A stretch of 53,790 bases of DNA from CAYNEO01 sp964396245 (GTDB lineage: Bacteria > Zixibacteria > MSB-5A5 > GN15 > FEB-12). This document shows, one piece after another, positions 16,329 through 25,398 of this stretch. The first letter of the stretch is position 1, and every line of letters begins with the position of its first letter. Below the pieces are notes generated by a model. That model had not been told where the DNA came from. It made no database searches and saw only the letters and a list, made by a program, of their open reading frames with translations. The stretch is taken from the NCBI GenBank assembly GCA_964396245.1, contig CAYNEO010000025.1:1-53790 (forward strand), written 5' to 3'. The translations under genes were made by a program, and so were the position numbers.

Positions 16329-17728
16329 AACGCCTGCTTATCATCTCGCTGTTGCTGGTTGCCGCGGCAGCCTTGGCGGTTTCGGCTGAGAACCCGCGAG
16401 ACATGAAGTTTCCGGAGTTGACTTTCAAGCCTACCGAGCCGACACGCTTCGTGGCCGACAATGGTATGGTCGTCTATTTTCTGGAGTACCATGAACTGCC
16501 GGTGGTGAGCGCTTCGGCATATTTCAAGGGAGGCGAGGTTTATGATCCCGCCGACAAGGCGGGTCTTGCGGAGCTCACGGCAACCCTTTTGCGAACCGGC
16601 GGAGCCGGGGCGCGGTCGCCGGAGCAAGTTGATCAAGACCTCGATTTTATCGGAGCTTCGGTGAGCAGCGCCGCACAGTCGGACTATCTCATCGCGAGTA
16701 TCAATGTGCTGAAAAAAGACCTCGACCCTGGATTCGGTATCTTCTCGGATATGCTCCGGAAGCCGGCGTTCGACTCCTCGAAAGTCGCGCTCGAGGTATC
16801 GAACAAGGAAAACGGGATTCTTCGTCAGAACGATGATTCGTGGTCGATCAGCCGCCGCGTCTTTTATCAGACTGTATATGCGGGACACCCGTACGGACAG
16901 TTCCCCACACTGGCGACGGTTGGCGCGATTACCCGGGACGATATGGTCAGTCAGCACAAGGAATTCTATGCGCCCGACAATTGCATCCTGGCGATGACCG
17001 GAGATCTCAGCCTGGAGGAGGCGAAGACACTCGTGAATCAGTACTTTGGCGAGTGGGAAAAGAGCGGACGGGTCATCAAGGATTTGGCGCCGGCATCGCA
17101 GCAGTATCAACCCGGTGTCTACTACGCCGAAAAAGATATCAACCAGGCCAATATCCGCCTGGGTACGCTCGGTCTCGACGACAAGAATCCGGATCGGTTT
17201 GCCGTCGAAGTCATGAATTTCGCGCTCGGCGGTGGCGGTTTCACTTCGCGTCTCACCGGCGAGGTGCGTACCGGCGCAGGACTGGCCTACTCGGTCGGGA
17301 GTTATGAATCGTTCAAGCCGCTGGGTGGAACTTTCTTCGTCTATTGCCTGACGAAGGGCGAGACGATGTCAAAGGCGGTGAACATGATGCTTGATATCAT
17401 CGCCGAGGTCAAAGCCAACGGCATCACCAAAGAGGAGATGGACCTGGCCAAGGAGTCAATCGTCAACAGTTACATTTTCAACTACGACACCCCCGGTGAA
17501 CTGGTGGCCGCGACAGCCGCTCTCCAGCTGCGGGGATTTCCGGCGGATCAGTTGCAGAAGGATATCGAGAGCTACAAGGCAGTGACTCTCGAAGACTGCC
17601 GCAGGGTGGCAGCTAAGTATCTGGATACCAGCAACATAGCCCTGGTCATCACCGGCAACAAGGAGCTCTTCGACGCCCCCCTCGGTGACTTTGGACCGGT
17701 GACCGAAGTGTCCATGGAAATAAAATAG
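16325..17728 (+). CDS. Exported M16-family subunit lacking the zinc motif
   Basis: The 467-residue protein has a signal peptide (MKRLLIISLLLVAAAALAVSA) and the M16 fold. At the position of HXXEH it reads GLAELTATLL, so it cannot bind zinc there. It retains the glycine-rich loop and the R/Y substrate-binding pair (GGGGFTSRL...GLAYSVGSY) typical of the complementing subunit. The start is GTG overlapping the previous stop (GTGA), with a strong GGGAGGTGA ribosome-binding site. Paired active and inactive M16B proteins form heterodimers in several bacteria, and the overlap here points to equimolar synthesis. A strong terminator follows. Confidence 0.9.
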   Translation: MKRLLIISLLLVAAAALAVSAENPRDMKFPELTFKPTEPTRFVADNGMVVYFLEYHELPVVSASAYFKGGEVYDPADKAGLAELTATLLRTGGAGARSPEQVDQDLDFIGASVSSAAQSDYLIASINVLKKDLDPGFGIFSDMLRKPAFDSSKVALEVSNKENGILRQNDDSWSISRRVFYQTVYAGHPYGQFPTLATVGAITRDDMVSQHKEFYAPDNCILAMTGDLSLEEAKTLVNQYFGEWEKSGRVIKDLAPASQQYQPGVYYAEKDINQANIRLGTLGLDDKNPDRFAVEVMNFALGGGGFTSRLTGEVRTGAGLAYSVGSYESFKPLGGTFFVYCLTKGETMSKAVNMMLDIIAEVKANGITKEEMDLAKESIVNSYIFNYDTPGELVAATAALQLRGFPADQLQKDIESYKAVTLEDCRRVAAKYLDTSNIALVITGNKELFDAPLGDFGPVTEVSMEIK

Positions 17729-17761
17729 CGTAAATCATCCCATAGCTGTTTCTCGACTTTC

Positions 17762-17800
17762 ACCGCTCTCATGAACGCTTTCATGGGAGCGGTTGTTTAT
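17762..17800 (+). terminator. Intrinsic terminator after the M16 pair
   Basis: A 14-bp stem (17762-17775 with 17780-17793, one G-T pair, four-base loop) is followed by TGTTTAT. It closes the two-gene M16 unit and separates it from the S9 peptidase gene. Confidence 0.75.
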
Positions 17801-17934
17801 TGTGTAGGTCTGCGACGATTGCCTGAGTTGAACCGCCTGTTCTGCCGGCACGCTTGACAGGAAGCCAACAACTCGCGTATAATCCGTTGCACGACAAGCG
17901 ACCCAAAACAGCAACTTTTTCGAACGAGAGGTCA

Positions 17935-20115
17935 ATGACACAAAGAGTAGCGCTGTTGTTCGTTCTGATCGCAGGGTTGAGTCTTATGACAGATTCATGC
18001 AGCAAAAGGGAAAGCGTGACGCCCCCGCCGGAAGAAATACCGGAGAACATAGTCGACACCGCTTTGATGGGCGTACATCGGGTACCGCCCAAAGCCCAGA
18101 TCGAACAGGAGATCGATACCCTCTTCGGTCATGAGCGTGTGGACAATTATTACTGGCTTCGGGAGCGCGAGAATCCCGACGTGGTATCCTACCTCGAGGC
18201 GGAAAACGCCTACACCGACGAGGTCATGAAGCATGCCGAGAAGCTGAAAGATGAATTGTATGACGAGATGGTCGGACGAATAAAGGAGACCGACCTGACT
18301 GTCCCGGTCAAGCGCGGAGATTACTATTACTATTCGCGGACCGAAGAAGGACTCGAGTACAAAATTCACTGTCGCAAGAAAGACAGTCTCGAGGCGCCGG
18401 AACAGGTAATACTTGACGTCAACAAGCTGGCCGAGGGAAAGGCATACACCAGCCTGGGTGTTTTTGAAATCAGTCCGGACCAGAAGCTGCTTGCGTACGG
18501 TATTGATACGACCGGTGACGAACGTTATACGCTGTATGTGAAGAACCTGGAAACCGGGGAGCTCCTGTCGGATACCATTCCCAATATTTCGACCTCGGCA
18601 GTGTGGGCGAATGACAATAAGACCCTGTTCTATTCCCGGCCGGATGACGCCTGGCGGCCGTACAAACTATTCCGCCACACGCTGGGTACGAAGCCTGAGA
18701 ACGACGTGATGGTTTATCACGAACCGGACGAGTTCTTCTGGCTTCGTATTGCCCGGTCCAAGAGCCAGGAGTATTTGTTCATCGTCCTCTCCAGCCAGAC
18801 ATCGACAGAAGTGCGATTCCTTGATGCCAACACTCCGGATGGCGAGTTCCGGCTGGTGAGTCCGCGAAAGAAGGATGTCGAATATTACGTTTATCACCAC
18901 GGGAAGAGCTTCTATATCCTGACCAACGACAACGCCAAGAATTTCAAGCTCATGCGTGTGCCGATATCAGAACCGTCCATGGTGAACTGGAAAGAAGTCG
19001 TGCCGGAGCGTGATTCGGTCAAGCTGGACACGATCGATATGTACCGCGACTATCTCGTCCTGTACGAGCGCAAGAACGGCCTGAGGCAGATTCGTGTGCG
19101 TGATTTCGCGACAAAAAAAGGCTACACGATCGACTTTCCGGAGCCGGTCTACACCGTATACGAGGGCGAAAATCCGGACTACAACAGCGATTGGTTGCGG
19201 TTCACGTACATGTCGCTGGTTACGCCAAGTTCGGTATACGACTACAATATGCGCACCCGGGAACGTGTTTTGAAAAAACGGCAGGAGGTCCTCGGCGGGT
19301 ATGACCCGGACAACTACCAGGAAGAGAGGTTGTTCGCTACGGCAAAGGACGGTGCCCGGGTGCCGATATCAATCGCATACAAGAAGGGGATGATACGTGA
19401 CGGTAACAACCCGTTGTATCTTTACGGCTATGGCGCTTACGGGATCAGCATGGACCCGTATTTTTCATCGAATCGAATCAGCCTGCTCGACCGCGGGTTT
19501 ATAATTGCCTTCGCGCATATTCGCGGTGGGGGTGAGATGGGACGACGCTGGTACGAAGCCGGGAAACTGCTAAACAAGATGAATACGTTCACCGATTTTA
19601 TCGCATCGGCAAAATACCTTATCAAAGAGAAATACACGAATCCAAAGAAGCTGGTCATAAGCGGCGGAAGTGCCGGCGGTCTGTTGATCGGCGCCGTCGT
19701 GAACATGCAGCCGGATCTTTTCGATGTCGCCATCGCCGACGTGCCGTTTGTCGATGTTGTCAATACGATGCTCGACCCGGGTCTGCCCCTGACAGTCATC
19801 GAGTACGATGAGTGGGGCAATCCGGCTGAGGAGGATTACTATAATTACATCATGCAGTATTCACCGTACGACAATGTCAAACCTCAGGCCTATCCGAACA
19901 TGCTGGTGGTGGCCAGTCTCAATGACACCCGCGTACAATACTGGGAGCCGGCCAAATGGGTGGCAAAACTGCGCGCCCTCAAGACCGATAACAATGTGCT
20001 TCTATTGCGAACGAACATGGGTGCGGGTCATGCCGGCGTATCGGGACGGTACAGCCAGATCGAGGAAAAGGCGTTCGAGTACGCTTTCATTCTCGATATG
20101 CTAAATATGGATTGA
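17935..20115 (+). CDS. S9A prolyl oligopeptidase / oligopeptidase B-like, probable lipoprotein
   Basis: The 726-residue protein begins with a hydrophobic leader ending MTDSC, which could be a degenerate lipobox. The N-terminal half is the seven-bladed propeller of the S9A family (DNYYWLRERENP at its entry). The C-terminal alpha/beta hydrolase carries the nucleophile in SGGSAGG, an aspartate in VASLNDTRVQYWEP and a histidine in GAGHAGVSGRY. It hydrolyses short peptides, probably in the periplasm. Acidic residues for dibasic specificity cannot be judged here. I chose the ATG after GAGAGG because it exposes the signal sequence. It follows the M16 protease pair, suggesting a peptide-scavenging neighbourhood. 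Confidence 0.9.
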   Translation: MTQRVALLFVLIAGLSLMTDSCSKRESVTPPPEEIPENIVDTALMGVHRVPPKAQIEQEIDTLFGHERVDNYYWLRERENPDVVSYLEAENAYTDEVMKHAEKLKDELYDEMVGRIKETDLTVPVKRGDYYYYSRTEEGLEYKIHCRKKDSLEAPEQVILDVNKLAEGKAYTSLGVFEISPDQKLLAYGIDTTGDERYTLYVKNLETGELLSDTIPNISTSAVWANDNKTLFYSRPDDAWRPYKLFRHTLGTKPENDVMVYHEPDEFFWLRIARSKSQEYLFIVLSSQTSTEVRFLDANTPDGEFRLVSPRKKDVEYYVYHHGKSFYILTNDNAKNFKLMRVPISEPSMVNWKEVVPERDSVKLDTIDMYRDYLVLYERKNGLRQIRVRDFATKKGYTIDFPEPVYTVYEGENPDYNSDWLRFTYMSLVTPSSVYDYNMRTRERVLKKRQEVLGGYDPDNYQEERLFATAKDGARVPISIAYKKGMIRDGNNPLYLYGYGAYGISMDPYFSSNRISLLDRGFIIAFAHIRGGGEMGRRWYEAGKLLNKMNTFTDFIASAKYLIKEKYTNPKKLVISGGSAGGLLIGAVVNMQPDLFDVAIADVPFVDVVNTMLDPGLPLTVIEYDEWGNPAEEDYYNYIMQYSPYDNVKPQAYPNMLVVASLNDTRVQYWEPAKWVAKLRALKTDNNVLLLRTNMGAGHAGVSGRYSQIEEKAFEYAFILDMLNMD

Positions 20116-20140
20116 GCTATTCTTGGTATGTAGATTGCAG

Positions 20141-20168
20141 ACGCGCCCTGTCGGGCGCGTTTTCTATT
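20141..20168 (+). terminator. Intrinsic terminator after the S9 peptidase
   Basis: A perfect 8-bp GC-rich stem (ACGCGCCC / GGGCGCGT) with a four-base loop is followed by TTTCTATTT. The T-run is on the plus strand only. Confidence 0.8.
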
Positions 20169-20176
20169 TAGTGGAC

Positions 20177-20275
20177 TTATGGCACGGGGCAGATGCCACT
20201 GCTCATTTGCAGAATGAATCCGGCGATAATAAGAATCGTGGCTATCGCGCCAACGATGGAAAAGGCTCGTCTCAA
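20177..20275 (-). CDS. Putative 32-residue single-pass membrane peptide
   Basis: A TTG start overlaps the stop of the upstream thioredoxin-NHL gene (TTGA). It opens a frame of 32 codons ending TAA: a basic N terminus (MRRAFS), a roughly 18-residue hydrophobic stretch (IVGAIATILIIAGFIL) and a short tail ending GICPVP. The charge pattern fits a single N-in membrane helix. The G-x-CP tail recalls small DUF2892/YgaP-like membrane proteins, but the match is too short to claim. Support comes from the stop-start overlap and the amphipathic layout, not from a recognised family. A chance frame remains possible. Confidence 0.4.
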   Translation of the reverse strand: MRRAFSIVGAIATILIIAGFILQMSSGICPVP

Positions 20276-22293
20276 AACAGCGGCGCCGGTCGGGCGTTAA
20301 TGGTCAGCGGCAACTTGTGCTCACCGGAGGACTTGACCGTTACCGGGACATGCAGTCGCACGTTGTCCAGCATACAGACGCTCGAACCTTCCTCGCAGAA
20401 ATACACGACCGCGTCAAAATTCAATTCCGATTGTCCCGGCTGCGCCGTGAAAGGGACATCGACCGGAAACGTGATATGTCCGCCCATGAGTTTGTCCGGC
20501 TCGACGCTGAAAGTCAATGCCTGGTCATCACTGGACGTGTAGTTGAGGAAGAAAGGAGCTTCCTCGGTCAGCTTGTATCCGTTCGGCAACGACACCCTTA
20601 GTCGGGCAGTGCCGGTACCGGCGGCGATTGTCCGAGATGGTACCTCGACTGTCCTGCCGGTGAATTTCCCCTGGGTGTGCTTCATCAGTTTGTCGCGGTT
20701 GGTAAACTGGAGGGTCGATACCTGCTTGGTATTCAGATCTATCAGACGAATGGCCTGGTTGTTGGCATCGGCGACATAGAGTGTATCACCCAGAATCGCC
20801 AGCCCGGACGGTTCGTTGAATTGGGCTTTGCGCAATTCGCCGTCTTTCAGGCCGTGTTTTCCGGTCCCGGAGAAGGTCTCGCTGATCTTTTTATTTGGGT
20901 CAATAATCTTGATTTTTGAATTGTATGTATCGGCCACATACAACAGGCCGTTGTGATACACGATTCCCAGGGGATGCTGCAAGCGAGCTTTGTCTGACGA
21001 CCCGTCGATATCACCGTAATCAAACAGTCCGGCGCCGACTATGGTCTCGACTTGTCCGGACCCGTCGGCGGCTGTCTTGCGTACGGAACTGGTCTCGCTG
21101 TCGGCAAAATAGATGGTTTTGCCGTCGGATGTCAGTCCGCTGGTCTGCGCCAGGGCGGCCGTCGTCGGCGTACCGTCGATTATATCTTCGCGCCCGGACC
21201 CGGCAAACGGTTGTGCATAACCGGTGCTTATATCCATCACCCATATCTGGTGAAAACCGGCCATGGCGATATACAGTTGGTCACCCAGCACGAGTACGTC
21301 CCAGGGGGAGTTGATAGCGACGTCGGTCGCGGTACCCGGTTCGTTGAAGTGCCGCGCCTGCTTGCCCGTACCGAGCACAGTGGTCACCTTCCGCGTGGTC
21401 AGATTGGCGGCGCGGATCAGATGGTTTTCGGTATCGGCGATATACAGCGTGTCGCCTTTGAGCGCGGTACCTTGCGGGTGGTTGAATTCAGCGCTTTCGA
21501 ATGCGCCGTCGGCCGGGCCGGATGAACCGCTGCCGATGACATCGATGATAGCCCCCTTCGGGTCGGTGATCAGGATGCGGTCATGGTTGGAATCGGTAAT
21601 AAACAGCCGCCTACCTGTAGCATCCGCCGTGACTTTGCCCGGATAAGACAACAGGGTATTCGGTTTGGAATGTTCTTCCAGCGAGAGATTCAGGGGTTTG
21701 CGTTTCAGTTCGCCTTTTGCATCGAAATACGCGATTCCTTTCTGCAGGATGGCATCGAACGGATCGAATATACCCTCACCGGAATGCACGCCGATTATTT
21801 TCCCTTGAGGGTTTATCAGCACGAGAGTCGGCCATGCATGGGCGTCGTATTCCCGCCAAATTTCGAAATTCTTGTCGTTGACGACCGGATGTTCGATTTC
21901 ATACCTGAGGATGGCCTGGCGGATGGCGTCGCTGTCTTTCTCGTTGGTAAACTTGGCCGAATGCACGCCGATTACCACCAACTCTTCAGGATATTTGTGT
22001 TCAAGACGTTTCAAGTCCGGGATGATATGCATGCAGTTGATGCAGCAGAAGGTCCAGAAATCCAGCAGGACAAACTTCCCGCGGAACTGTTCCAGGGTCA
22101 GGGGATGGTCAGTGTTCAACCACTCGAGACCGTCGGGAAAATCGGGAGCGTTGACGTTTCCTTCGAGCTGTTTATCGGTAATCACGGTATCTCCGGAATC
22201 GGCGTCTGTTTCTGTCTGAGATTGGGTACAGGAGGGCGCAATGAGAAGCGCGGTTAATACGAGAACGAGAATGGGCACGAGCGACTTTTTCAT
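20272..22293 (-). CDS. NHLRC2-like thioredoxin-NHL repeat lipoprotein
   Basis: The 673-residue protein has a signal peptide ending IAPSC, a likely lipobox. Residues about 50-190 form a TlpA/thioredoxin-like domain with the active site FCCINCMH and cis-proline segment AHAWPTLVLINP. A six-bladed NHL propeller follows, with repeated units such as LYIADTENHLIRA, LYVADTYNSKIK and LYVADANNQAIR. The last 130 residues form a beta-rich domain. This order matches NHLRC2 and its bacterial homologues, whose exact function is unknown. A periplasmic redox or scaffold role is plausible. Start: the ATG has AGGAAGGTGAG upstream. It lies 94 bases after polyphosphate glucokinase on the same strand. Confidence 0.88.
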   Translation of the reverse strand: MKKSLVPILVLVLTALLIAPSCTQSQTETDADSGDTVITDKQLEGNVNAPDFPDGLEWLNTDHPLTLEQFRGKFVLLDFWTFCCINCMHIIPDLKRLEHKYPEELVVIGVHSAKFTNEKDSDAIRQAILRYEIEHPVVNDKNFEIWREYDAHAWPTLVLINPQGKIIGVHSGEGIFDPFDAILQKGIAYFDAKGELKRKPLNLSLEEHSKPNTLLSYPGKVTADATGRRLFITDSNHDRILITDPKGAIIDVIGSGSSGPADGAFESAEFNHPQGTALKGDTLYIADTENHLIRAANLTTRKVTTVLGTGKQARHFNEPGTATDVAINSPWDVLVLGDQLYIAMAGFHQIWVMDISTGYAQPFAGSGREDIIDGTPTTAALAQTSGLTSDGKTIYFADSETSSVRKTAADGSGQVETIVGAGLFDYGDIDGSSDKARLQHPLGIVYHNGLLYVADTYNSKIKIIDPNKKISETFSGTGKHGLKDGELRKAQFNEPSGLAILGDTLYVADANNQAIRLIDLNTKQVSTLQFTNRDKLMKHTQGKFTGRTVEVPSRTIAAGTGTARLRVSLPNGYKLTEEAPFFLNYTSSDDQALTFSVEPDKLMGGHITFPVDVPFTAQPGQSELNFDAVVYFCEEGSSVCMLDNVRLHVPVTVKSSGEHKLPLTINARPAPLF

Positions 22294-22387
22294 ATGACTC
22301 ACCTTCCTGATGATTCGCCCTGTCCATCCACCGTCCCTTAAACACGACCAAATAGGTCCGGTTCCGTGCTGATTTCTGCGCTGTCGA

Positions 22388-23155
22388 TTACAGGAACTCG
22401 GCGGCTGCAAGGGCGGCGCCCACGAGGCCGGCTTCGTTTTCCATTTTGGCTCGCACCAGTCCCGCGTTGGTCTTCAGCATGTGAGAGAATTTATCCCAGC
22501 TTTCGGTGACCCCGCCGCCGAAGATTATGAGGTCGGGGGAGAAGAGCTTTTCGTATTCGGCCAGCACCTGGTTGACCCGCTCGGTCCAGTCTTCCCAGCT
22601 GAGGTTGAGCCGTGTTTTTACGCTGGCGGCCGCGATTGATTCCGTCTCGCTGCCCTCGAGGTACATGTGTCCGAGTTCAGTATTGGGGACGAGGTGGCCG
22701 TTGATAAAAATGGCACTGCCGATCCCGGTGCCGAAAGTCAGCATGAGAACGGTGCCGCCATCGGGACCGCGGTGTTCTTTGCCGGCGCCGAAGCGCATTT
22801 CGGCCATGCCGGCGGCATCGGCGTCGTTGATAACATATACCCGGCCTTTGGCGACCGATTGAAACGTATCCCTGATATTTACGCCCAGCCACTCCTTCGA
22901 GACATTGGCGGCGGAGAGGGCCGTGCCGTTCTTCACGACTCCGGGATATCCCACGCCGATGGCTTTTTCCCATGAGAACCGCTCGATAAGTTCTTTGACC
23001 TGTTCTTTGATTTTATCCGGCGTGGCTTTCTCGGGCGTTTCGAGTTTTGCCTGCTCGTCGAGGAGCCTGCCGTCGCTGATTTGAACCGGGGCCGATTTGA
23101 TGAATGATCCGCCGATGTCAATGCCCAGGGCTTCGGTGATCTGTTTTTTGCTCAT
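22388..23155 (-). CDS. ppgK: Polyphosphate glucokinase, ROK family
   Basis: The 255-residue protein has the ROK/ASKHA fold: the phosphate-1 loop ALGIDIGGSFIKS, the catalytic aspartate in VINDADAAGMAEM, the phosphate-2 loop TFGTGIGSAIFINGHL, and the PNTELGHMYLEG stretch characteristic of the PPGK branch. It phosphorylates glucose to glucose 6-phosphate, using polyphosphate in addition to or instead of ATP. The length agrees with the short PPGK group. It follows the ferritin terminator by about 35 bases, so its own promoter is cramped or it depends on readthrough. Confidence 0.88.
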   Translation of the reverse strand: MSKKQITEALGIDIGGSFIKSAPVQISDGRLLDEQAKLETPEKATPDKIKEQVKELIERFSWEKAIGVGYPGVVKNGTALSAANVSKEWLGVNIRDTFQSVAKGRVYVINDADAAGMAEMRFGAGKEHRGPDGGTVLMLTFGTGIGSAIFINGHLVPNTELGHMYLEGSETESIAAASVKTRLNLSWEDWTERVNQVLAEYEKLFSPDLIIFGGGVTESWDKFSHMLKTNAGLVRAKMENEAGLVGAALAAAEFL

Positions 23156-23189
23156 GATAATTGAAGCCTCTGTTTAGAACGTGAAGCGA

Positions 23190-23221
23190 CAAAAAACGGT
23201 CACCCGAAACGAGTGACCGTT
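23190..23221 (-). terminator. Intrinsic terminator after ferritin
   Basis: On the minus strand a perfect 9-bp stem (23213-23221 with 23195-23203) and nine-base loop lead straight into six T. It lies between ferritin and ppgK. Confidence 0.85.
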
Positions 23222-23249
23222 CACACTATGCGGCCAGTTCAGCGGCCTG

Positions 23250-23735
23250 TCAGTCGCGGGACAGGTGGCTCTGAAGCATCAGGAGCTGACCGGGCGACTG
23301 GGCCATCTGAACCATGTTCAGCAGGTCCGTTGCGGTCGAAACTTCCTCGACCTGCTCTTTGATAAACCAGTTCATGAACTCGCGGGTGGCGCGGTCGTTT
23401 TCGGACTCGGCCAGGGCCGCGATTTCGTCTATCTGCTTGGTCACTTTCTTTTCGTGTTCGAGTGTCGCCTTGACAATTGCCTCGGCGGATTCATAATCCC
23501 CCTGCGGCTCGGACAACTGTTTGAGCTTCACGGTGCCGCCCTGGTCAACGATGTAACCGGCGATCTTCATGGCATGGCTCTTTTCCTCTTCGGCCTGGGC
23601 AAAAAACCATTTGGCGAATCCCTTCAGATTCATCTCTTCGAAGGAATAGGCCATCGCCATATAGATCCAGCTCGAGTAGAACTCGTTGTTTACCTGTTCG
23701 TTGAGACGAGCGGCCATCTTGTCAGAAATCATCAT
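23250..23735 (-). CDS. Ferritin, iron storage (non-haem)
   Basis: The 161-residue protein is a FtnA-type ferritin. It is a four-helix bundle with ferroxidase ligands in NNEFYSSW, AEEEKSHAM and FIKEQVEEV, and no haem-binding methionine characteristic that would make it a bacterioferritin. It oxidises Fe(II) and stores it in a 24-subunit shell in the cytoplasm. The start is one of two adjacent ATGs, with AAGGAGAG upstream. A strong terminator closes the gene, so it is probably mono-cistronic. No convincing Fur box is visible upstream. Confidence 0.93.
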   Translation of the reverse strand: MMISDKMAARLNEQVNNEFYSSWIYMAMAYSFEEMNLKGFAKWFFAQAEEEKSHAMKIAGYIVDQGGTVKLKQLSEPQGDYESAEAIVKATLEHEKKVTKQIDEIAALAESENDRATREFMNWFIKEQVEEVSTATDLLNMVQMAQSPGQLLMLQSHLSRD

Positions 23736-23898
23736 GGTGGTTCTCTCCTTCCGTCATCCTAAGTCGTTTTAAATCAGAATTATGCCTAAAACATACCCAC
23801 CCTCGATCGGTTCCCCAATTTTGACTGATAATTCTGAAAAAGCAAGCCCCGATTGACATAAAAGAGATCATGGATGGCGTTGTCGGCGTTGCTCCGCG

Positions 23899-25395
23899 CT
23901 ATTTCAGCAGGATCATCTTCTTTGTAGCGCGAAATTCGGTTGTCTCTATCCGGTACAGGTACATGCCGGTGGCGACCGCATGTCCATCGGATGAAGTGCC
24001 GTCCCACGATACCCGGTGTAAGCCTGCTGATTGAGACGAAAACTCCCATTGGCGGACAACCTGACCGAGCACATTGTATATGGTAAGCCTGACCGGGGCA
24101 CGGTACGGCAGGCTGTATTCGATTGTTGTCTCGTTGTTGAATGGATTGGGATAGTTCTGCGCGAGTTGGAAATCCTCCGGAAGTATGTCGTCGGACGGTT
24201 CTTCGACGGGTGTCGCGCTTTCGACCTGTATCTTGAGGATGTAGATATCGGATGACCCCGCGGTGAACGAATGAGAGCTGCCCAGCAATACCAGTTGTTC
24301 CGGCGTATCCTCGATTACCGCGCGGCAGACATCCGACTTTGATCCACCGTATGTCTGACTCCACAACGCGACACCGAGCGGGTCGGTCTTGACCACGTAC
24401 ATATCGGTTCCACCCGAGCCATAAGACTCGGTCGAGCCGGCCAGCACATAGCCGCCGTCGATAGTCGGCCTCACGCAGTACGCGATTTCCTCGAAAGGCC
24501 CGCCGTAGGTGTTCTCCCATTCAATCACGCCTTCTTCGTTAAGCTTCACCAGATAGGCTTCGGAGTTGAGGGTTGCGAATGACCAGGAATTGCCCGCGAT
24601 GATATAGCCGCCATCGAAAGTTGTTTCCACCGAATAACCAAAATCGGCCTTTGCGCCGCCGTAGGTTGAGGTCCACCGAGCATTCCCGGACAGATCGGTT
24701 TTGATCGCATACACACTGGAGTAGCCTTCCCCGAACGAACCGGTCGACCCGACTATGATATAGCTGCTGTCGGGAGCCTGCCTGACAGCAAAACCGACAT
24801 CGCCGCCCGGTCCGCCGAATGTCCTTGTCCAGATTGTATCGCCGGTGCGGGTGAGTTTCAACAGGTAAACATCGGTGTAGCCTGCTCCGTATGATTCAGT
24901 TGTCCCACAGACGATAAAGCCGCTGTCCCGTGTCTGTCGAACCGACCAGCCTTCGTCGTTGGCGGCGCCGCCGTAAGTTCGCGACCAGAGTTTTGAGCCG
25001 AACTCGTCTATCTTGAGCAGGTATACGTCTTCTTTCCCGGCGCCCGAGGATGTTGTCGACCCGACGATAACAAAGCCGCCATCGAAAGTCCGGCAAATAT
25101 CATGACCGTATTCGGTCAGAGTCCCGCCAAAAGTCCTGGTTCTCAGGGTGTCGCCGTCGGCGTTGACGCGGAGGAAGTAGATGTCGAAATCCCCCTCGCC
25201 GAATGAGTAGGTCGAACCGGCCGCAGCATAGCCGCCGTCGCCCGTCGGACAGACAGCGCTGCCTTCATCTTTCAACCATCCGCCGTAATTGGTGGACCAG
25301 AGGAGAGTCTGGGCGCCGGTGTCCAGCGGCAGGATGACTGAGAGGAGCGCTACCGCGGTCAGGGTCGCTTTCCAGCGTGCTGATATAGCCATCAT
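23899..25395 (-). CDS. Secreted seven-repeat protein with type IX sorting domain
   Basis: The 498-residue protein has a signal peptide ending TGAQ. Seven tandem units of about 54 residues follow, each of the form W..TYGG..D.G.SV..T.DGGYI..G.T.S.G.G..DVYL.K.D..G. They are presumably blades or strands of a beta-propeller-like domain. From about residue 405 it carries the FCB sorting domain: a LPEDFQLAQNYPNPFN opener, a strand-rich middle (YNVLGQVV) and the end GMYLYRIET...KKMILLK. Such domains direct export through the type IX (Por) system and surface attachment. Binding partner unknown. It diverges from the fibre locus. Confidence 0.9.
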   Translation of the reverse strand: MMAISARWKATLTAVALLSVILPLDTGAQTLLWSTNYGGWLKDEGSAVCPTGDGGYAAAGSTYSFGEGDFDIYFLRVNADGDTLRTRTFGGTLTEYGHDICRTFDGGFVIVGSTTSSGAGKEDVYLLKIDEFGSKLWSRTYGGAANDEGWSVRQTRDSGFIVCGTTESYGAGYTDVYLLKLTRTGDTIWTRTFGGPGGDVGFAVRQAPDSSYIIVGSTGSFGEGYSSVYAIKTDLSGNARWTSTYGGAKADFGYSVETTFDGGYIIAGNSWSFATLNSEAYLVKLNEEGVIEWENTYGGPFEEIAYCVRPTIDGGYVLAGSTESYGSGGTDMYVVKTDPLGVALWSQTYGGSKSDVCRAVIEDTPEQLVLLGSSHSFTAGSSDIYILKIQVESATPVEEPSDDILPEDFQLAQNYPNPFNNETTIEYSLPYRAPVRLTIYNVLGQVVRQWEFSSQSAGLHRVSWDGTSSDGHAVATGMYLYRIETTEFRATKKMILLK

Positions 25396-25398
25396 CAA

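Noticed and set aside
23736..23830. Fur or PerR box upstream of ferritin
   Set aside because: AT-rich segments are present, but none matches the 19-bp Fur or PerR consensus well enough.
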